A DNA stretch of 48,010 nucleotides from Streptococcus equinus (GCF_900101445.1 NZ_FNKE01000005.1:1-48010), one strand, 5' to 3'; counted from the first letter of the stretch, positions 27,244 through 36,844 are shown. Notes: generated by a model not told the origin, from the letters alone. Numbers and translations: made by a program.

Positions 27244-29033
27244 GAATAAAATGGTTTTCAATGGTTAGGGTAACTGGGCTTTTCCTAGTTCTGCTCTATC
27301 ATTTCTTTAAAACGGCCTTTCCAGGCGGTTTTATCGGTGTTGACATTTTCTTTACTTTCTCAGGGTATTTGATTACGGCTTTGCTGATTGATGAGTATTC
27401 GAGAAATAAGAAAATCGATCTTTTAGGTTTTTATAAAAGACGTTTTTATCGTATTGTTCCACCGTTAATTTTGATGATTTTGATTGTCATGCCATTTACT
27501 TACTTGGTTCGCAGAGATTATGTGGCAAGTATTGGTAGTCAAGTTGCTGCGGCGATTGGTTTTACAACAAATTTCTTTGAAATTATCACAGGTGGTAATT
27601 ACGAAACGCAATTTATCCCACATCTCTTTGTTCACACGTGGAGTTTGGCAATTGAGATGCATTTCTATTTAATCTGGGGATTCATAGTTTGGTTATTGGG
27701 AAGACATCAGGATAATTTGGCAAAATTCCGTAGTTTGATTTTTGCGATTTCGGCAGCCTTTTTTACTGGAAGTTTCCTAACGATGTTTGTCCGAGCTTTC
27801 TTTGTCGATAATGTTTCAACGATTTACTTCTCATCTTTGACGCATAGTTTCCCATTCTTCTTAGGGGCTATGGCGGCAACGATGACTGGTATCAGAGAAA
27901 CAACTATTCGTTTCAAAAAGAATGTTCGCTTGTGGTCTACAAAACGTAGCATCGTCACAATGCTAGTGAGCGCAGCTCTCTTAGTTTTATTGATGTTTAC
28001 TTTGAAATTTGACCAACGCATCACTTATTTATTTGGATTTGTTTTAGCAAGTTTGTTTGCTACGGTAATGATTTATGCGGCGCGTGTCCTAAATGACCAA
28101 ACGCCAAATGCAAAAGAACCTGCTATTATCAACTATCTAGCTGATGTTAGTTATGGTGTTTATCTTTTCCACTGGCCATTTTACATTATCTTTACACAGT
28201 TGATGTCAAATGGACTTGCTGTTGTGTTGACGGTTGTTTTATCTCTGGTATTTTCAACCTTGTCTTATTATGTGATTGAACCATTTCTTGCTGGTAAGCC
28301 AGTTAAACCATTTGGTATCTCTTTGGATTTATCTCCTTACAAGAAATGGCTATATGGTAGTTCAGCAGTTTTAGCTTTGATAACTTTGATAACTGTTGCT
28401 ACAGCACCAGCTATGGGAAATTTTGAAACAGGACTCTTGGTTAACTCGCTACAACAAGCTCAAACGAATTTGAATCGCACGCATACTGTGACAGCTGGTG
28501 ATGCGGGAGCATTAAGCGATGTAACTGTTATTGGAGATTCTGTTGCACTACGTTCAAGTGCTGCGTTCTCAAGCTTGCTTCCTAATGCTCAATTAGATGC
28601 AGCGGTAAGTCGTAGTTTTGATAATGCGTTTGAAATTTTCCAAAATGAGATTTCGAGCGGAACACTTTCTAAGACAACAGTGCTTGCGATTGGTGTGAAT
28701 TCACTCGATCATTATCAAGAAGACATTCAACAATTTATTGATGCTTTGCCAGACGGCTATCGCTTGATTATTGTGACGCCTTATAACGCTAGCGACGAAG
28801 CGAAAGTTAAGCAGGCGCGTGATTATGAGTTGAGTTTACCGAAAACGTATAATTACATTACTGTTGCTGATTGGTACAAAACAGCAACCAGTCATCCAGA
28901 AATTTGGAATGGCACTGATGGTGTTCACTATAGCGATGCTAATACGACAGGTGCTGACCTTTACGTTAAAACCATTCAAAAAGCAATTGATAAATCTGCT
29001 AAGAGACCTGCCAAAGGTGAATCTAATAGTTAA
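27240..29033 (+). CDS. Peptidoglycan O-acetyltransferase-like acyltransferase (OatA type)
   Basis: 597 residues: an N-terminal acyltransferase-3 membrane domain of about ten segments (GVDIFFTFSGYLI, FFHTWSLAIEMHFYL-like region, YGVYLFHWPFY) and a C-terminal extracellular SGNH hydrolase domain with GDSVALRSS (nucleophile Ser) and DGVHYS (Asp and His). This two-part build is that of OatA, which acetylates MurNAc and gives lysozyme resistance. Substrate is inferred, since related enzymes modify other glycans. The start ATG overlaps the preceding stop. A terminator with a TTCG loop follows. Confidence 0.88.
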   Translation: MRIKWFSMVRVTGLFLVLLYHFFKTAFPGGFIGVDIFFTFSGYLITALLIDEYSRNKKIDLLGFYKRRFYRIVPPLILMILIVMPFTYLVRRDYVASIGSQVAAAIGFTTNFFEIITGGNYETQFIPHLFVHTWSLAIEMHFYLIWGFIVWLLGRHQDNLAKFRSLIFAISAAFFTGSFLTMFVRAFFVDNVSTIYFSSLTHSFPFFLGAMAATMTGIRETTIRFKKNVRLWSTKRSIVTMLVSAALLVLLMFTLKFDQRITYLFGFVLASLFATVMIYAARVLNDQTPNAKEPAIINYLADVSYGVYLFHWPFYIIFTQLMSNGLAVVLTVVLSLVFSTLSYYVIEPFLAGKPVKPFGISLDLSPYKKWLYGSSAVLALITLITVATAPAMGNFETGLLVNSLQQAQTNLNRTHTVTAGDAGALSDVTVIGDSVALRSSAAFSSLLPNAQLDAAVSRSFDNAFEIFQNEISSGTLSKTTVLAIGVNSLDHYQEDIQQFIDALPDGYRLIIVTPYNASDEAKVKQARDYELSLPKTYNYITVADWYKTATSHPEIWNGTDGVHYSDANTTGADLYVKTIQKAIDKSAKRPAKGESNS

Positions 29034-29037
29034 TATC

Positions 29038-29064
29038 AAAAGTCAACTTCGGTTGGCTTTTTTG
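29038..29064 (+). terminator. Acyltransferase operon terminator
   Basis: AAAAGTCAAC / GTTGGCTTTT with a TTCG tetraloop, followed by T. Confidence 0.88.
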
Positions 29065-29123
29065 CGTGTAAAACTATCATTTTATGTCAGAAAATATGAC
29101 GTCAAAAAATCCACAAAAATCCC

Positions 29124-29152
29124 TTTACATCAATAGTTTGTAGCGCTATAAT
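29124..29152 (+). promoter_or_regulatory. Strong promoter before the 25-codon ORF
   Basis: TTTACA (29124-29129), exactly 17 bases, TATAAT (29147-29152): 11 of 12 consensus positions, among the best promoters in the window outside the rRNA leader. Confidence 0.8.
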
Positions 29153-29191
29153 ACATGTGACATAAAACGTGAGAAGAAGGGAGCGAAAAAG

Positions 29192-29269
29192 GTGGCTGAA
29201 TTGTTCTATGACGTCTTAGCAAGCGTCTGGATTTCTATTGCTGGTGTTGATTCACGTTGGGGAAAATAA
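29192..29269 (+). CDS. Unrecognised 25-residue peptide
   Basis: A GTG-started ORF with AGGGAG eight bases upstream, inside a transcript bounded by a near-consensus promoter and a strong terminator. The peptide begins AELFYDVLASVW, continues with a hydrophobic ISIAG and ends VDSRWGK. It has no signal peptide and no second gene or regulator next to it. It could be a small membrane-active or signalling peptide, or the RNA itself may be the product. I do not recognise the family. It is too short for routine annotation. Confidence 0.55.
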   Translation: MAELFYDVLASVWISIAGVDSRWGK

Positions 29270-29343
29270 TCGAATTATAAAAATAAGGAAACTTAGAAAA
29301 AACTGATGTTGTCAAAGTTTTCAAATAGTTATTAAGCGTTTGT

Positions 29344-29401
29344 AGAGTAAGGGATGAAGCTGTTGTTTGGTGGGAAATAGCTTTGCCTTACTCTTTTTTT
29401 G
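29344..29401 (+). terminator. Terminator of the small-ORF transcript
   Basis: The outer stem AGAGTAAGG / CCTTACTCT and inner stem AAGCTGTT / AATAGCTT are followed by eight T. It isolates this transcript from thrC. The 29270-29343 part shows nothing else I can name. Confidence 0.88.
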
Positions 29402-29439
29402 ATAAATTGCATAAATTTGTATAAATTTTCTGATAATTA

Positions 29440-29448
29440 TGATACAAT
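29440..29448 (+). promoter_or_regulatory. thrC promoter (-10)
   Basis: The extended -10 TGATACAAT (hexamer 29443-29448), 37 bases before the ATG. A clear -35 is lacking. There is no T-box or leader peptide rich in Thr. Confidence 0.5.
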
Positions 29449-29484
29449 GGGTGCAAGACTATCTATTAATATGAGGAATTTGTG

Positions 29485-30969
29485 ATGACGTTAATTTACC
29501 AATCAACTCGCGACGAAAATAACAAAGTGACTGCTAGCCAAGCTATTTTACAAGGATTGGCAACTGACGGCGGACTCTTCACCCCAACGTCACTTCCAGA
29601 AGTGGCTTTGGACTTTGATGCTTTAAAAGATGCTTCATACCAAGAAGTGGCTAAACTGGTTTTATCAGCATTTTTGGATGATTTTACAGAAGAAGAATTG
29701 GATTACTGTATCAATTCAGCTTATGATGAAAAATTTGACACACCTGCCATTGCTCCAGTCGTTAAACTAGCAGACCAATATAACCTTGAACTTTTCCATG
29801 GTTCAACGATTGCCTTTAAAGATATGGCTTTGTCAATCTTGCCATACCTTTTGACAACATCAGCTAAAAAACAAGGTGTTGATAATAAAATTGTGATTTT
29901 GACAGCGACATCAGGAGATACTGGTAAAGCTGCCATGGCTGGTTTTGCGGATGTTCCAGGAACTGAAATCATCGTCTTTTATCCAAAAGATGGTGTCAGC
30001 AAAATTCAAGAACTTCAAATGACTACACAAACTGGTAACAACACGCATGTAGTGGCTATTACTGGTAACTTTGATGATGCTCAAACAGATGTTAAACGCA
30101 TGTTTAATGACGTGGCTTTGCGTGAAAAATTGCTTGTGCACAAGACACAATTCTCATCAGCTAACTCAATGAACGTTGGTCGTTTGGTGCCGCAAGTTGT
30201 TTACTACGTTTACGCTTATGCACAGTTGGTTAAAGCAGGGCACATTAAAGCAGGCGAAAAAGTTAACTTTACGGTACCAACAGGTAACTTTGGTAATATC
30301 CTAGCAGCATATTACGCTAGTCAAATTGGTGTTCCAGTTGGTAAATTAATCTGTGCTTCAAATGAAAATAAAGTCTTAACTGATTTCTTTACAACAGGTA
30401 CATATGATAAAAAACGTGAATTTAAGGTGACAACAAGTCCATCAATGGATATCTTGGTATCGTCTAACTTAGAACGTTTGATTTTCCACCTTTTGGGCAA
30501 CGATGCTGCTAAAACAAAAGACTTGATGGAAAAACTTGTGTCTGAAGGAGAATACACTCTTTCAGGTGCTAACCAAGCTATTCTTGATATGTTTGAAGCT
30601 GGTTTTGCAACGGAAGCTGAAACATCAGCTGAAATCAAACGTGTTTATGATGCTTGTGACTATGTTGAAGACCCACACACAGCCGTTGCGTCAGCTGTTT
30701 ATCAAAAATATGTTGAACGAACTGGTGATCATACGCCAACTGTTATTGCGTCTACAGCAAGTCCTTATAAATTCCCACGTGTTGCTGTAGAAGCTGTTAG
30801 TGGACAAGCACCAGCGGATGACTTTGCTGCAGTGAAAGAACTTGAAAAATTATCAGGGGTTGCTATTCCAAAAGCTGTCAATGGACTTGAGACAGCTGAG
30901 GTTCGTCACAAAACAGTTGTTGCTACAAGCGACATGCAAAAAGCTGTTGAAGACTATTTAGGACTTTAA
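29485..30969 (+). CDS. thrC: Threonine synthase
   Basis: PLP enzyme converting O-phosphohomoserine to threonine. The 494 residues place it in the longer threonine synthase class. Lys112 in FHGSTIAFKDMA binds PLP, and TATSGDTGKAA and VPTGNFGNILAAYYA hold the cofactor phosphate. ATG 29485 follows GAGGAA; GTG 29482 directly before it is in frame and less likely. It stands alone, without hom or thrB nearby. Confidence 0.95.
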   Translation: MTLIYQSTRDENNKVTASQAILQGLATDGGLFTPTSLPEVALDFDALKDASYQEVAKLVLSAFLDDFTEEELDYCINSAYDEKFDTPAIAPVVKLADQYNLELFHGSTIAFKDMALSILPYLLTTSAKKQGVDNKIVILTATSGDTGKAAMAGFADVPGTEIIVFYPKDGVSKIQELQMTTQTGNNTHVVAITGNFDDAQTDVKRMFNDVALREKLLVHKTQFSSANSMNVGRLVPQVVYYVYAYAQLVKAGHIKAGEKVNFTVPTGNFGNILAAYYASQIGVPVGKLICASNENKVLTDFFTTGTYDKKREFKVTTSPSMDILVSSNLERLIFHLLGNDAAKTKDLMEKLVSEGEYTLSGANQAILDMFEAGFATEAETSAEIKRVYDACDYVEDPHTAVASAVYQKYVERTGDHTPTVIASTASPYKFPRVAVEAVSGQAPADDFAAVKELEKLSGVAIPKAVNGLETAEVRHKTVVATSDMQKAVEDYLGL

Positions 30970-30982
30970 GAATTATAAAGTA

Positions 30983-31016
30983 AGAGCTGAGGCTGGTTCT
31001 CAGCTTTTCTTTTTGT
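30983..31016 (+). terminator. thrC terminator
   Basis: AGCTGAG / CTCAGCT stem and a T-rich tail. Confidence 0.85.
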
Positions 31017-31022
31017 TACGAT
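31014..31022 (+). promoter_or_regulatory. MATE gene -10, start site at the ATG
   Basis: TGTTACGAT (extended -10, hexamer 31017-31022) lies so close that +1 would fall on 31029, the A of the ATG. The -35 is not recognisable and no ribosome-binding site is present. Confidence 0.4.
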
Positions 31023-31028
31023 AGAATC

Positions 31029-32327
31029 ATGAAACAAACAAAGAAAATTATTCGATTGGCTTTTCCAGCCATGATGGAAAATCTTTTGCAGATGCTCATG
31101 GGGGTGGTTGATAACTATCTTGTTGCACAAGTTGGTTTAATTGCTGTTTCTGGGGTCTCTGTAGCTAATAATATTATTACTATTTATCAAGCGATTTTCA
31201 TTGCTCTTGGTGCGGCAGTCTCAAGTCTTGTTGCCAAAAGTATTGGGGAAAAGAATGCTCAAAAATCCCTTCACTATCAGTCTGAGTCCTTATTGATTAC
31301 TCTTGGGTTGAGTTTAGCTCTTGGTCTAGTTTCTCTTGGCTTAGGGAAAACGATTCTAACTTGGCTTGGGACAGATGCGGCTGTTACGCAAGCTGGCGGT
31401 CTTTATCTTTCAATTGTCGGTGGTTTGATTGTTAGTTTAGGGCTGATGACGACCTTGAGTGCCTTTTTACGGGCTTTGGGAAAACCACAACTACCAATGT
31501 ATATCAGTTTGCTGACTAATGTTTTAAATGCAGCTTTATCAGCTATAGCGGTCTTTATTCTGCATTGGGGGATTGTTGGTGTGGCTTGTTCAACAGTTCT
31601 GGCACGTTTGGTTGGGACGCTGTTGCTAGCCAGTCAGTTACCGATTAAAAAGATTATCAAAAATATCAGGTGGACATTGGACCGTGATTTAATTAAAATT
31701 GCTTTGCCGGCTGCTGGTGAGCGGTTAATGATGCGCGCAGGTGATGTGGTTATTGTGGCAATTATTGTTAAGTTTGGAACAGAAGTAGTAGCTGGTAATG
31801 CTATTGGAGAAACGTTGACACAATTTAATTACATGCCAGGAATGGGAGTGGCTACGGCTACGGTAATCCTTGTGGCGCATAGCCTCGGACAGAAGAATAT
31901 CCAAGAAATCAAGCAATTAGTTAGGGATTCTTATCTGCTTTCACTTGTTCTTATGCTTCTTGTTGGAGCTACGATTTACTTTTCTGGTGGTTACCTAACG
32001 CACTTGTTTACCTCAAATCAAGCTGCTCTAGATGCTAGTCTTGTTGTTTTATTTTACTCTTTTATTGGTGGACCGGCGACAGCAGGAACGTTAGTATTTA
32101 CGGCAGCTTGGCAAGGGTTAGGAAATGCAAAATTACCATTTTATGCAACGACGTTTGGAATGTGGGGTATTCGAATTATTTCGGGTTACGTGCTTGGTGT
32201 GAGTCTGCACTTAGGTCTAACTGGAGTGTGGTTAGCGACCGTGGCAGATAATATTTTCCGTTGGATTTTTCTATACATCCTTTACAGAAAACATATGAAT
32301 TATTTTCAAAACTCTACTATTAAATAA
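31029..32327 (+). CDS. MATE family efflux transporter
   Basis: 432 residues with 12 predicted membrane segments in two related halves (first half about 10-200, second about 220-425). The N-terminal KKIIRLAFPAMMENLLQMLMGVVD is typical of the DinF/NorM-like MATE exporters. It exchanges Na+ or H+ for cationic drugs or metabolites; the substrate cannot be read. No Shine-Dalgarno is visible before the ATG. Confidence 0.9.
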   Translation: MKQTKKIIRLAFPAMMENLLQMLMGVVDNYLVAQVGLIAVSGVSVANNIITIYQAIFIALGAAVSSLVAKSIGEKNAQKSLHYQSESLLITLGLSLALGLVSLGLGKTILTWLGTDAAVTQAGGLYLSIVGGLIVSLGLMTTLSAFLRALGKPQLPMYISLLTNVLNAALSAIAVFILHWGIVGVACSTVLARLVGTLLLASQLPIKKIIKNIRWTLDRDLIKIALPAAGERLMMRAGDVVIVAIIVKFGTEVVAGNAIGETLTQFNYMPGMGVATATVILVAHSLGQKNIQEIKQLVRDSYLLSLVLMLLVGATIYFSGGYLTHLFTSNQAALDASLVVLFYSFIGGPATAGTLVFTAAWQGLGNAKLPFYATTFGMWGIRIISGYVLGVSLHLGLTGVWLATVADNIFRWIFLYILYRKHMNYFQNSTIK

Positions 32328-32337
32328 CAGGATTTTT

Positions 32338-32361
32338 AACCAGACGAAAGTCTGGTTTTTT
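32338..32361 (+). terminator. MATE gene terminator
   Basis: AACCAGAC / GTCTGGTT with GAAA loop and six T. Confidence 0.9.
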
Positions 32362-32432
32362 CGTTGTGAAAAATAATAGAAAAAGCTGAAAACATTTTCT
32401 TCTAAAAAATCGAAAAAAAGGGAGCAAAATCC

Positions 32433-32461
32433 TTGCAAACCATTGTTAAATCTGATATTAT
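32433..32461 (+). promoter_or_regulatory. S10 operon promoter
   Basis: TTGCAA, 17 bases, extended -10 TGATATTAT (hexamer 32456-32461). It heads the whole ribosomal protein cluster. Confidence 0.75.
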
Positions 32462-32467
32462 ATACTG

Positions 32468-32599
32468 GTGCTGTTAATACAGTGACTTTAGCTATGATAC
32501 AAGAGGTTGCGACACGCTCGGTTGCATTGCCACGCAAAGACGTGTTGGTTTTCTTGAGGAGCTAGCCTATTATCTTAAATAGACGAAAAGGAGAAAAAG
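32468..32599 (+). promoter_or_regulatory. Structured 5' leader of the S10 operon
   Basis: The leader of about 130 bases contains ACACG/CGTGT enclosing TTGC/GCAA (about 32511-32545). Ribosomal protein operons are often autoregulated through such leaders (L4 in enterobacteria); I cannot tell which protein, if any, binds this one. Confidence 0.45.
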
Positions 32600-32908
32600 A
32601 TGGCAAACAAAAAAATCCGTATCCGTTTGAAAGCATACGAACATCGTACACTTGACACAGCGGCAGAAAAAATTGTTGAAACTGCAACACGTACAGGTGC
32701 TTCAGTAGCTGGACCAGTTCCACTTCCAACTGAACGTAGCTTGTACACAATTATTCGTGCGACTCACAAATACAAAGATTCTCGCGAACAATTTGAAATG
32801 CGTACTCACAAACGCTTGATCGATATCATCAACCCAACTCAAAAAACAGTTGATGCTTTGATGAAATTGGATCTTCCAAGTGGTGTTAACGTAGAAATCA
32901 AACTTTAA
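32600..32908 (+). CDS. rpsJ: 30S ribosomal protein S10
   Basis: 102 residues, full length. [23 protein letters not shown] and [13 protein letters not shown] are diagnostic. Besides its place in the 30S head it is NusE, the partner of NusB in rRNA antitermination, relevant because boxA-bearing rRNA leaders lie near both window ends. ATG after AAAGGAG. Confidence 0.97.
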   Translation: MANKKIRIRLKAYEHRTLDTAAEKIVETATRTGASVAGPVPLPTERSLYTIIRATHKYKDSREQFEMRTHKRLIDIINPTQKTVDALMKLDLPSGVNVEIKL

Positions 32909-32922
32909 TAAGGATTTGATTC

Positions 32923-32986
32923 TTGAGCACAAAAAACGCTCGTTAAAAACTTTTTTGAGCATAAAAAACGCTCATTAAAAACTTTT
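32923..32986 (+). repeat. Tandem 32-bp duplication between rpsJ and rplC
   Basis: Two direct copies (32923-32954 and 32955-32986) differ at only two positions. Each holds a short GAGC/GCTC stem and ends in a T run, so each looks like a weak terminator or attenuator. Confidence 0.85.
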
Positions 32987-33017
32987 TAAATAAATAAAGT
33001 AAAGGAAATATTTTCTC

Positions 33018-33644
33018 ATGACAAAAGGAATCTTAGGGAAAAAAGTGGGAATGACTCAAATCTTCACTGAATCTGGTGAATTCATCCCTGTTACTGTCAT
33101 CGAAGCAACTCCAAACGTTGTGCTTCAAGTGAAAACTGTTGAAACAGACGGTTATGAAGCTGTTCAAGTTGGTTTTGACGACAAACGTGAAGTATTGAGC
33201 AACAAACCTGCCAAAGGCCATGTAGCAAAAGCTAACACAGCTCCTAAGCGCTTCATTCGTGAATTCAAAAACATTGAAGGCTTGGAAGTTGGTCAAGAAA
33301 TCACAGTTGATACATTCGAAGCTGGAGATGTTGTTGATGTAACTGGTACATCTAAAGGTAAAGGTTTCCAAGGTGTTATCAAACGCCATGGTCAAGCTCG
33401 TGGACCAATGGCTCACGGTTCTCGTTATCACCGTCGTCCAGGTTCTATGGGACCTGTTGCGCCTAACCGTGTTTTCAAAAACAAACACTTGGCAGGACGT
33501 ATGGGTGGTAACCGTGTGACAATCCAAAACCTTGAAGTTGTCCAAGTTATCCCAGAGAAAAACGTTATCCTTATCAAAGGTAACGTACCAGGTGCTAAGA
33601 AATCTCTTATCACTATCAAATCAGCAGTTAAGGCTGCTAAATAA
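33018..33644 (+). CDS. rplC: 50S ribosomal protein L3
   Basis: 208 residues. It opens [15 protein letters not shown] and carries the long extension ([19 protein letters not shown]) that reaches the peptidyl transferase centre. ATG 33018 follows AAAGGAA at ten bases. Confidence 0.97.
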   Translation: MTKGILGKKVGMTQIFTESGEFIPVTVIEATPNVVLQVKTVETDGYEAVQVGFDDKREVLSNKPAKGHVAKANTAPKRFIREFKNIEGLEVGQEITVDTFEAGDVVDVTGTSKGKGFQGVIKRHGQARGPMAHGSRYHRRPGSMGPVAPNRVFKNKHLAGRMGGNRVTIQNLEVVQVIPEKNVILIKGNVPGAKKSLITIKSAVKAAK

Positions 33645-33667
33645 TAAGAAAGGAGAAAACAGTTAAA

Positions 33668-34291
33668 ATGGCAAACGTAAAACTATTTGACCAAACTGGT
33701 AAAGAAGTTAGCTCAGTTGAATTGAACGACGCTATCTTCGGTATCGAACCAAACGAATCAGTAGTGTTTGATGTTGTTATCAGCCAACGCGCTAGCCTTC
33801 GCCAAGGTACTCACGCAGTTAAAAACCGCTCAGCAGTATCTGGTGGTGGTCGTAAACCATGGCGTCAAAAAGGAACTGGACGCGCTCGTCAAGGTTCTAT
33901 CCGCTCACCACAATGGCGTGGTGGTGGTGTAGTCTTCGGACCAACTCCACGTTCATACGGATACAAACTTCCACAAAAAGTTCGTCGCCTTGCATTGAAA
34001 TCAGTTTACTCAGCTAAAGTTGCTGAAGAAAAATTTGTAGCTGTAGAAAGCCTTTCATTTGCAGCTCCAAAAACTGCTGAATTCGCAAACGTACTTTCAG
34101 CTCTTAACGTTGACTCAAAAGTACTTGTAATCCTTGAAGAAGGTAATGAATTTGCAGCACTTTCTGCACGTAACCTTCCAAACGTTAAAGTTGCAACTGC
34201 AACAACTGCAAGTGTTCTTGATATCGTAAACAGCGACAAACTTCTTGTTACTAAAGAAGCAATCTCTACAATCGAGGAGGTTCTTGCATAA
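33668..34291 (+). CDS. rplD: 50S ribosomal protein L4
   Basis: 207 residues. The exit-tunnel loop [19 protein letters not shown] is intact. The stop overlaps the rplW ATG by one base. In some bacteria L4 represses its own operon through the S10 leader. Confidence 0.97.
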   Translation: MANVKLFDQTGKEVSSVELNDAIFGIEPNESVVFDVVISQRASLRQGTHAVKNRSAVSGGGRKPWRQKGTGRARQGSIRSPQWRGGGVVFGPTPRSYGYKLPQKVRRLALKSVYSAKVAEEKFVAVESLSFAAPKTAEFANVLSALNVDSKVLVILEEGNEFAALSARNLPNVKVATATTASVLDIVNSDKLLVTKEAISTIEEVLA

Positions 34292-34587
34292 TGAATTTGT
34301 ACGACGTAATCAAAAAACCAGTTATCACTGAAAAATCAATGTACGACCTCGAAGCAGGTAAATATACATTTGAAGTTGACTCTCGTGCGCACAAACTTTT
34401 GATCAAACAAGCTGTTGAAGCTGCTTTTGATGGAGTTAAAGTTGCAAACGTGAACACTGTAACAGTTAAACCAAAAGCTAAACGTGTTGGTCGTTACACT
34501 GGTTTCACTTCAAAAACTAAAAAAGCTATCATCACTCTTACAGCTGATTCTAAAGCAATCGAGTTGTTTGCAGCTGAAGCTGAATAA
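34291..34587 (+). CDS. rplW: 50S ribosomal protein L23
   Basis: 98 residues, beginning [15 protein letters not shown]. It sits at the tunnel exit and docks trigger factor and SRP. The start is coupled to rplD (GAGGAGG inside rplD). Confidence 0.97.
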   Translation: MNLYDVIKKPVITEKSMYDLEAGKYTFEVDSRAHKLLIKQAVEAAFDGVKVANVNTVTVKPKAKRVGRYTGFTSKTKKAIITLTADSKAIELFAAEAE

Positions 34588-34604
34588 TCTAAGGAGGAAA
34601 TAAC

Positions 34605-35438
34605 GTGGGTATTAAAGCTTATAAACCAACGACAAATGGTCGTCGTAATATGACTTCTTTGGATTTTGCTGAAATCACTACAAGCACTCCTGAGAAATCA
34701 TTGCTTGTTTCACTTAAAAACAAAGCTGGTCGTAACAACAACGGTCGCATCACTGTTCGTCATCAAGGTGGCGGTCACAAACGTCACTACCGTTTGATCG
34801 ACTTCAAACGTAACAAAGATGGCGTTGAAGCAGTTGTTAAAACTATCGAGTACGATCCAAACCGTACAGCAAACATCGCTCTTGTACACTACACTGATGG
34901 TGTGAAAGCTTACATCCTTGCACCTAAAGGTCTTGAAGTTGGTCAACGTATCGTTTCAGGTCCAGATGCAGATATCAAAGTTGGTAACGCACTTCCACTT
35001 GCTAACATCCCTGTTGGTACAGTTATTCACAACATCGAACTTCAACCAGGTAAAGGTGCTGAATTGATCCGTGCTGCTGGTGCATCTGCACAAGTTCTTG
35101 GTCAAGAAGGTAAATACGTTCTTGTTCGTCTTCAATCAGGCGAAGTTCGTATGATTCTTGGAACTTGCCGTGCTACAATCGGTACAGTTGGTAACGAACA
35201 ACAAGTCCTTGTTAACCTTGGTAAAGCTGGTCGCAGCCGTTGGATGGGTATCCGTCCTACAGTTCGTGGTTCTGTAATGAACCCTAATGATCACCCACAC
35301 GGTGGTGGTGAAGGTAAAGCACCAGTTGGACGTAAAGCGCCATCTACTCCTTGGGGTAAACCTGCGCTTGGTCTTAAAACTCGTAACAAAAAAGCTCAAT
35401 CAGACAAACTTATTATTCGTCGTCGTAACGACAAATAA
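34605..35438 (+). CDS. rplB: 50S ribosomal protein L2
   Basis: 277 residues, GTG start after [21 protein letters not shown] region and the C-terminal [15 protein letters not shown], with the conserved histidine near the peptidyl transferase centre, are present. Confidence 0.97.
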   Translation: MGIKAYKPTTNGRRNMTSLDFAEITTSTPEKSLLVSLKNKAGRNNNGRITVRHQGGGHKRHYRLIDFKRNKDGVEAVVKTIEYDPNRTANIALVHYTDGVKAYILAPKGLEVGQRIVSGPDADIKVGNALPLANIPVGTVIHNIELQPGKGAELIRAAGASAQVLGQEGKYVLVRLQSGEVRMILGTCRATIGTVGNEQQVLVNLGKAGRSRWMGIRPTVRGSVMNPNDHPHGGGEGKAPVGRKAPSTPWGKPALGLKTRNKKAQSDKLIIRRRNDK

Positions 35439-35470
35439 TTTATTAGTCGCTTAGCTTATTAATCATCCGC

Positions 35471-35519
35471 CAGCTCGGTAGTGTGCATTTATGCACACAG
35501 GCCGCTGTGGTACTATAAT
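35471..35519 (+). other. Hairpin and -10-like box between rplB and rpsS
   Basis: GTGTGCA TTTA TGCACAC (35481-35498) sits inside an outer CAGC/GCTG stem (35471-35506), followed by TATAAT (35514-35519). It may be a processing site or an internal promoter region for rpsS; a good -35 is missing. Confidence 0.45.
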
Positions 35520-35539
35520 TTAAAGGAGAAAACTACAAA

Positions 35540-35815
35540 ATGGGACGTAGTCTTAAAAAAGGACCTTTCGTCGATGAGCATTTGATGAAAAAAGTTGAAG
35601 CTCAAGCAAACGACGAAAAGAAAAAAGTAATTAAAACTTGGTCACGTCGTTCAACGATCTTCCCAAGTTTCATCGGATATACAATCGCAGTTTATGATGG
35701 ACGTAAACACGTACCAGTTTACATTCAAGAAGACATGGTAGGTCACAAACTTGGTGAATTCGCACCAACTCGTACTTACAAAGGTCACGCTGCTGACGAT
35801 AAGAAAACACGTTAA
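35540..35815 (+). CDS. rpsS: 30S ribosomal protein S19
   Basis: 91 residues, begins [14 protein letters not shown] and contains [22 protein letters not shown]. Located in the 30S head with S13. ATG after AAAGGAG. Confidence 0.97.
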
Positions 35816-35830
35816 TAGGGGGAGGACACA

Positions 35831-36175
35831 ATGGCAGAAATTACTTCAGCTAAAGCAATGGCTCGTACAGTCCGTGTTTCACCTCGTAAAACACGTCTTG
35901 TACTTGATCTTATCCGTGGTAAGAACGTTGCTGACGCAATCGCAATCTTGAAATTCACTCCAAACAAAGCAGCTCGTGTAGTTGAAAAAGTTCTTAACTC
36001 TGCTATCGCTAACGCAGAAAACAACTTTGGTTTGGAAAAAGCTAACTTGGTAGTATCTGAAACTTTCGCAAACGAAGGACCAACAATGAAACGTTTCCGT
36101 CCACGTGCTAAAGGTTCAGCTTCACCAATCAACAAACGCACAACTCACGTAACAGTAGTTGTGTCAGAAAAATAA
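35831..36175 (+). CDS. rplV: 50S ribosomal protein L22
   Basis: 114 residues. The tunnel loop [15 protein letters not shown], where macrolide-resistance changes arise, has normal length. ATG after GGGGGAGG. Confidence 0.97.
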   Translation: MAEITSAKAMARTVRVSPRKTRLVLDLIRGKNVADAIAILKFTPNKAARVVEKVLNSAIANAENNFGLEKANLVVSETFANEGPTMKRFRPRAKGSASPINKRTTHVTVVVSEK

Positions 36176-36187
36176 GGAGGTAAAATC

Positions 36188-36841
36188 GTGGGTCAAAAAG
36201 TACATCCAATTGGTATGCGTGTCGGAATCATCCGTGATTGGGATGCGAAATGGTATGCTGAAAAAGAATACGCGGATTACCTTCATGAAGATCTTGCAAT
36301 CCGCAAATTCATCCAAACAGAATTGGCAGACGCTTCAGTTTCACGTATTGAAATTGAACGTGCTGTAAACAAAGTAATTGTTTCACTTCACACTGCTAAA
36401 CCAGGTATGGTTATCGGTAAAGGTGGAGCTAACGTTGACGCTCTTCGCGTTAAACTTAACAAATTGACAGGAAAACAAGTTCACATCAACATCGTTGAAA
36501 TCAAACAACCTGATTTGGACGCTCACCTTGTTGGTGAAAACATCGCACGTCAACTTGAACAACGTGTTGCTTTCCGTCGTGCTCAAAAACAAGCTATCCA
36601 ACGTACAATGCGTGCAGGTGCTAAAGGTATTAAAACTCAAGTATCTGGTCGTTTGAACGGTGCTGATATCGCTCGTGCTGAAGGTTACTCAGAAGGAACT
36701 GTTCCACTTCACACACTTCGTGCAGATATCGACTACGCTTGGGAAGAAGCTGACACTACTTACGGTAAACTTGGTGTTAAAGTTTGGATCTACCGTGGTG
36801 AAGTTCTTCCAGCTCGTAAAAACACTAAAGGAGGCAAATAA
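36188..36841 (+). CDS. rpsC: 30S ribosomal protein S3
   Basis: 217 residues, GTG start after AAGGAGG. KH domain with [15 protein letters not shown], and the mRNA-entry C-terminal domain with [12 protein letters not shown]. Confidence 0.97.
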   Translation: MGQKVHPIGMRVGIIRDWDAKWYAEKEYADYLHEDLAIRKFIQTELADASVSRIEIERAVNKVIVSLHTAKPGMVIGKGGANVDALRVKLNKLTGKQVHINIVEIKQPDLDAHLVGENIARQLEQRVAFRRAQKQAIQRTMRAGAKGIKTQVSGRLNGADIARAEGYSEGTVPLHTLRADIDYAWEEADTTYGKLGVKVWIYRGEVLPARKNTKGGK

Positions 36842-36844
36842 CAA

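Noticed and set aside
29270..29484. T-box or leader-peptide attenuator before thrC
   Set aside because: No T-box sequence, no run of Thr codons, and the terminator belongs to the upstream small-ORF transcript because thrC has its own -10 box after it.
33033..33545. 170-residue minus-strand ORF over rplC
   Set aside because: A shadow of the strongly biased codons of a ribosomal protein gene; it has no start signal and no known family pattern.
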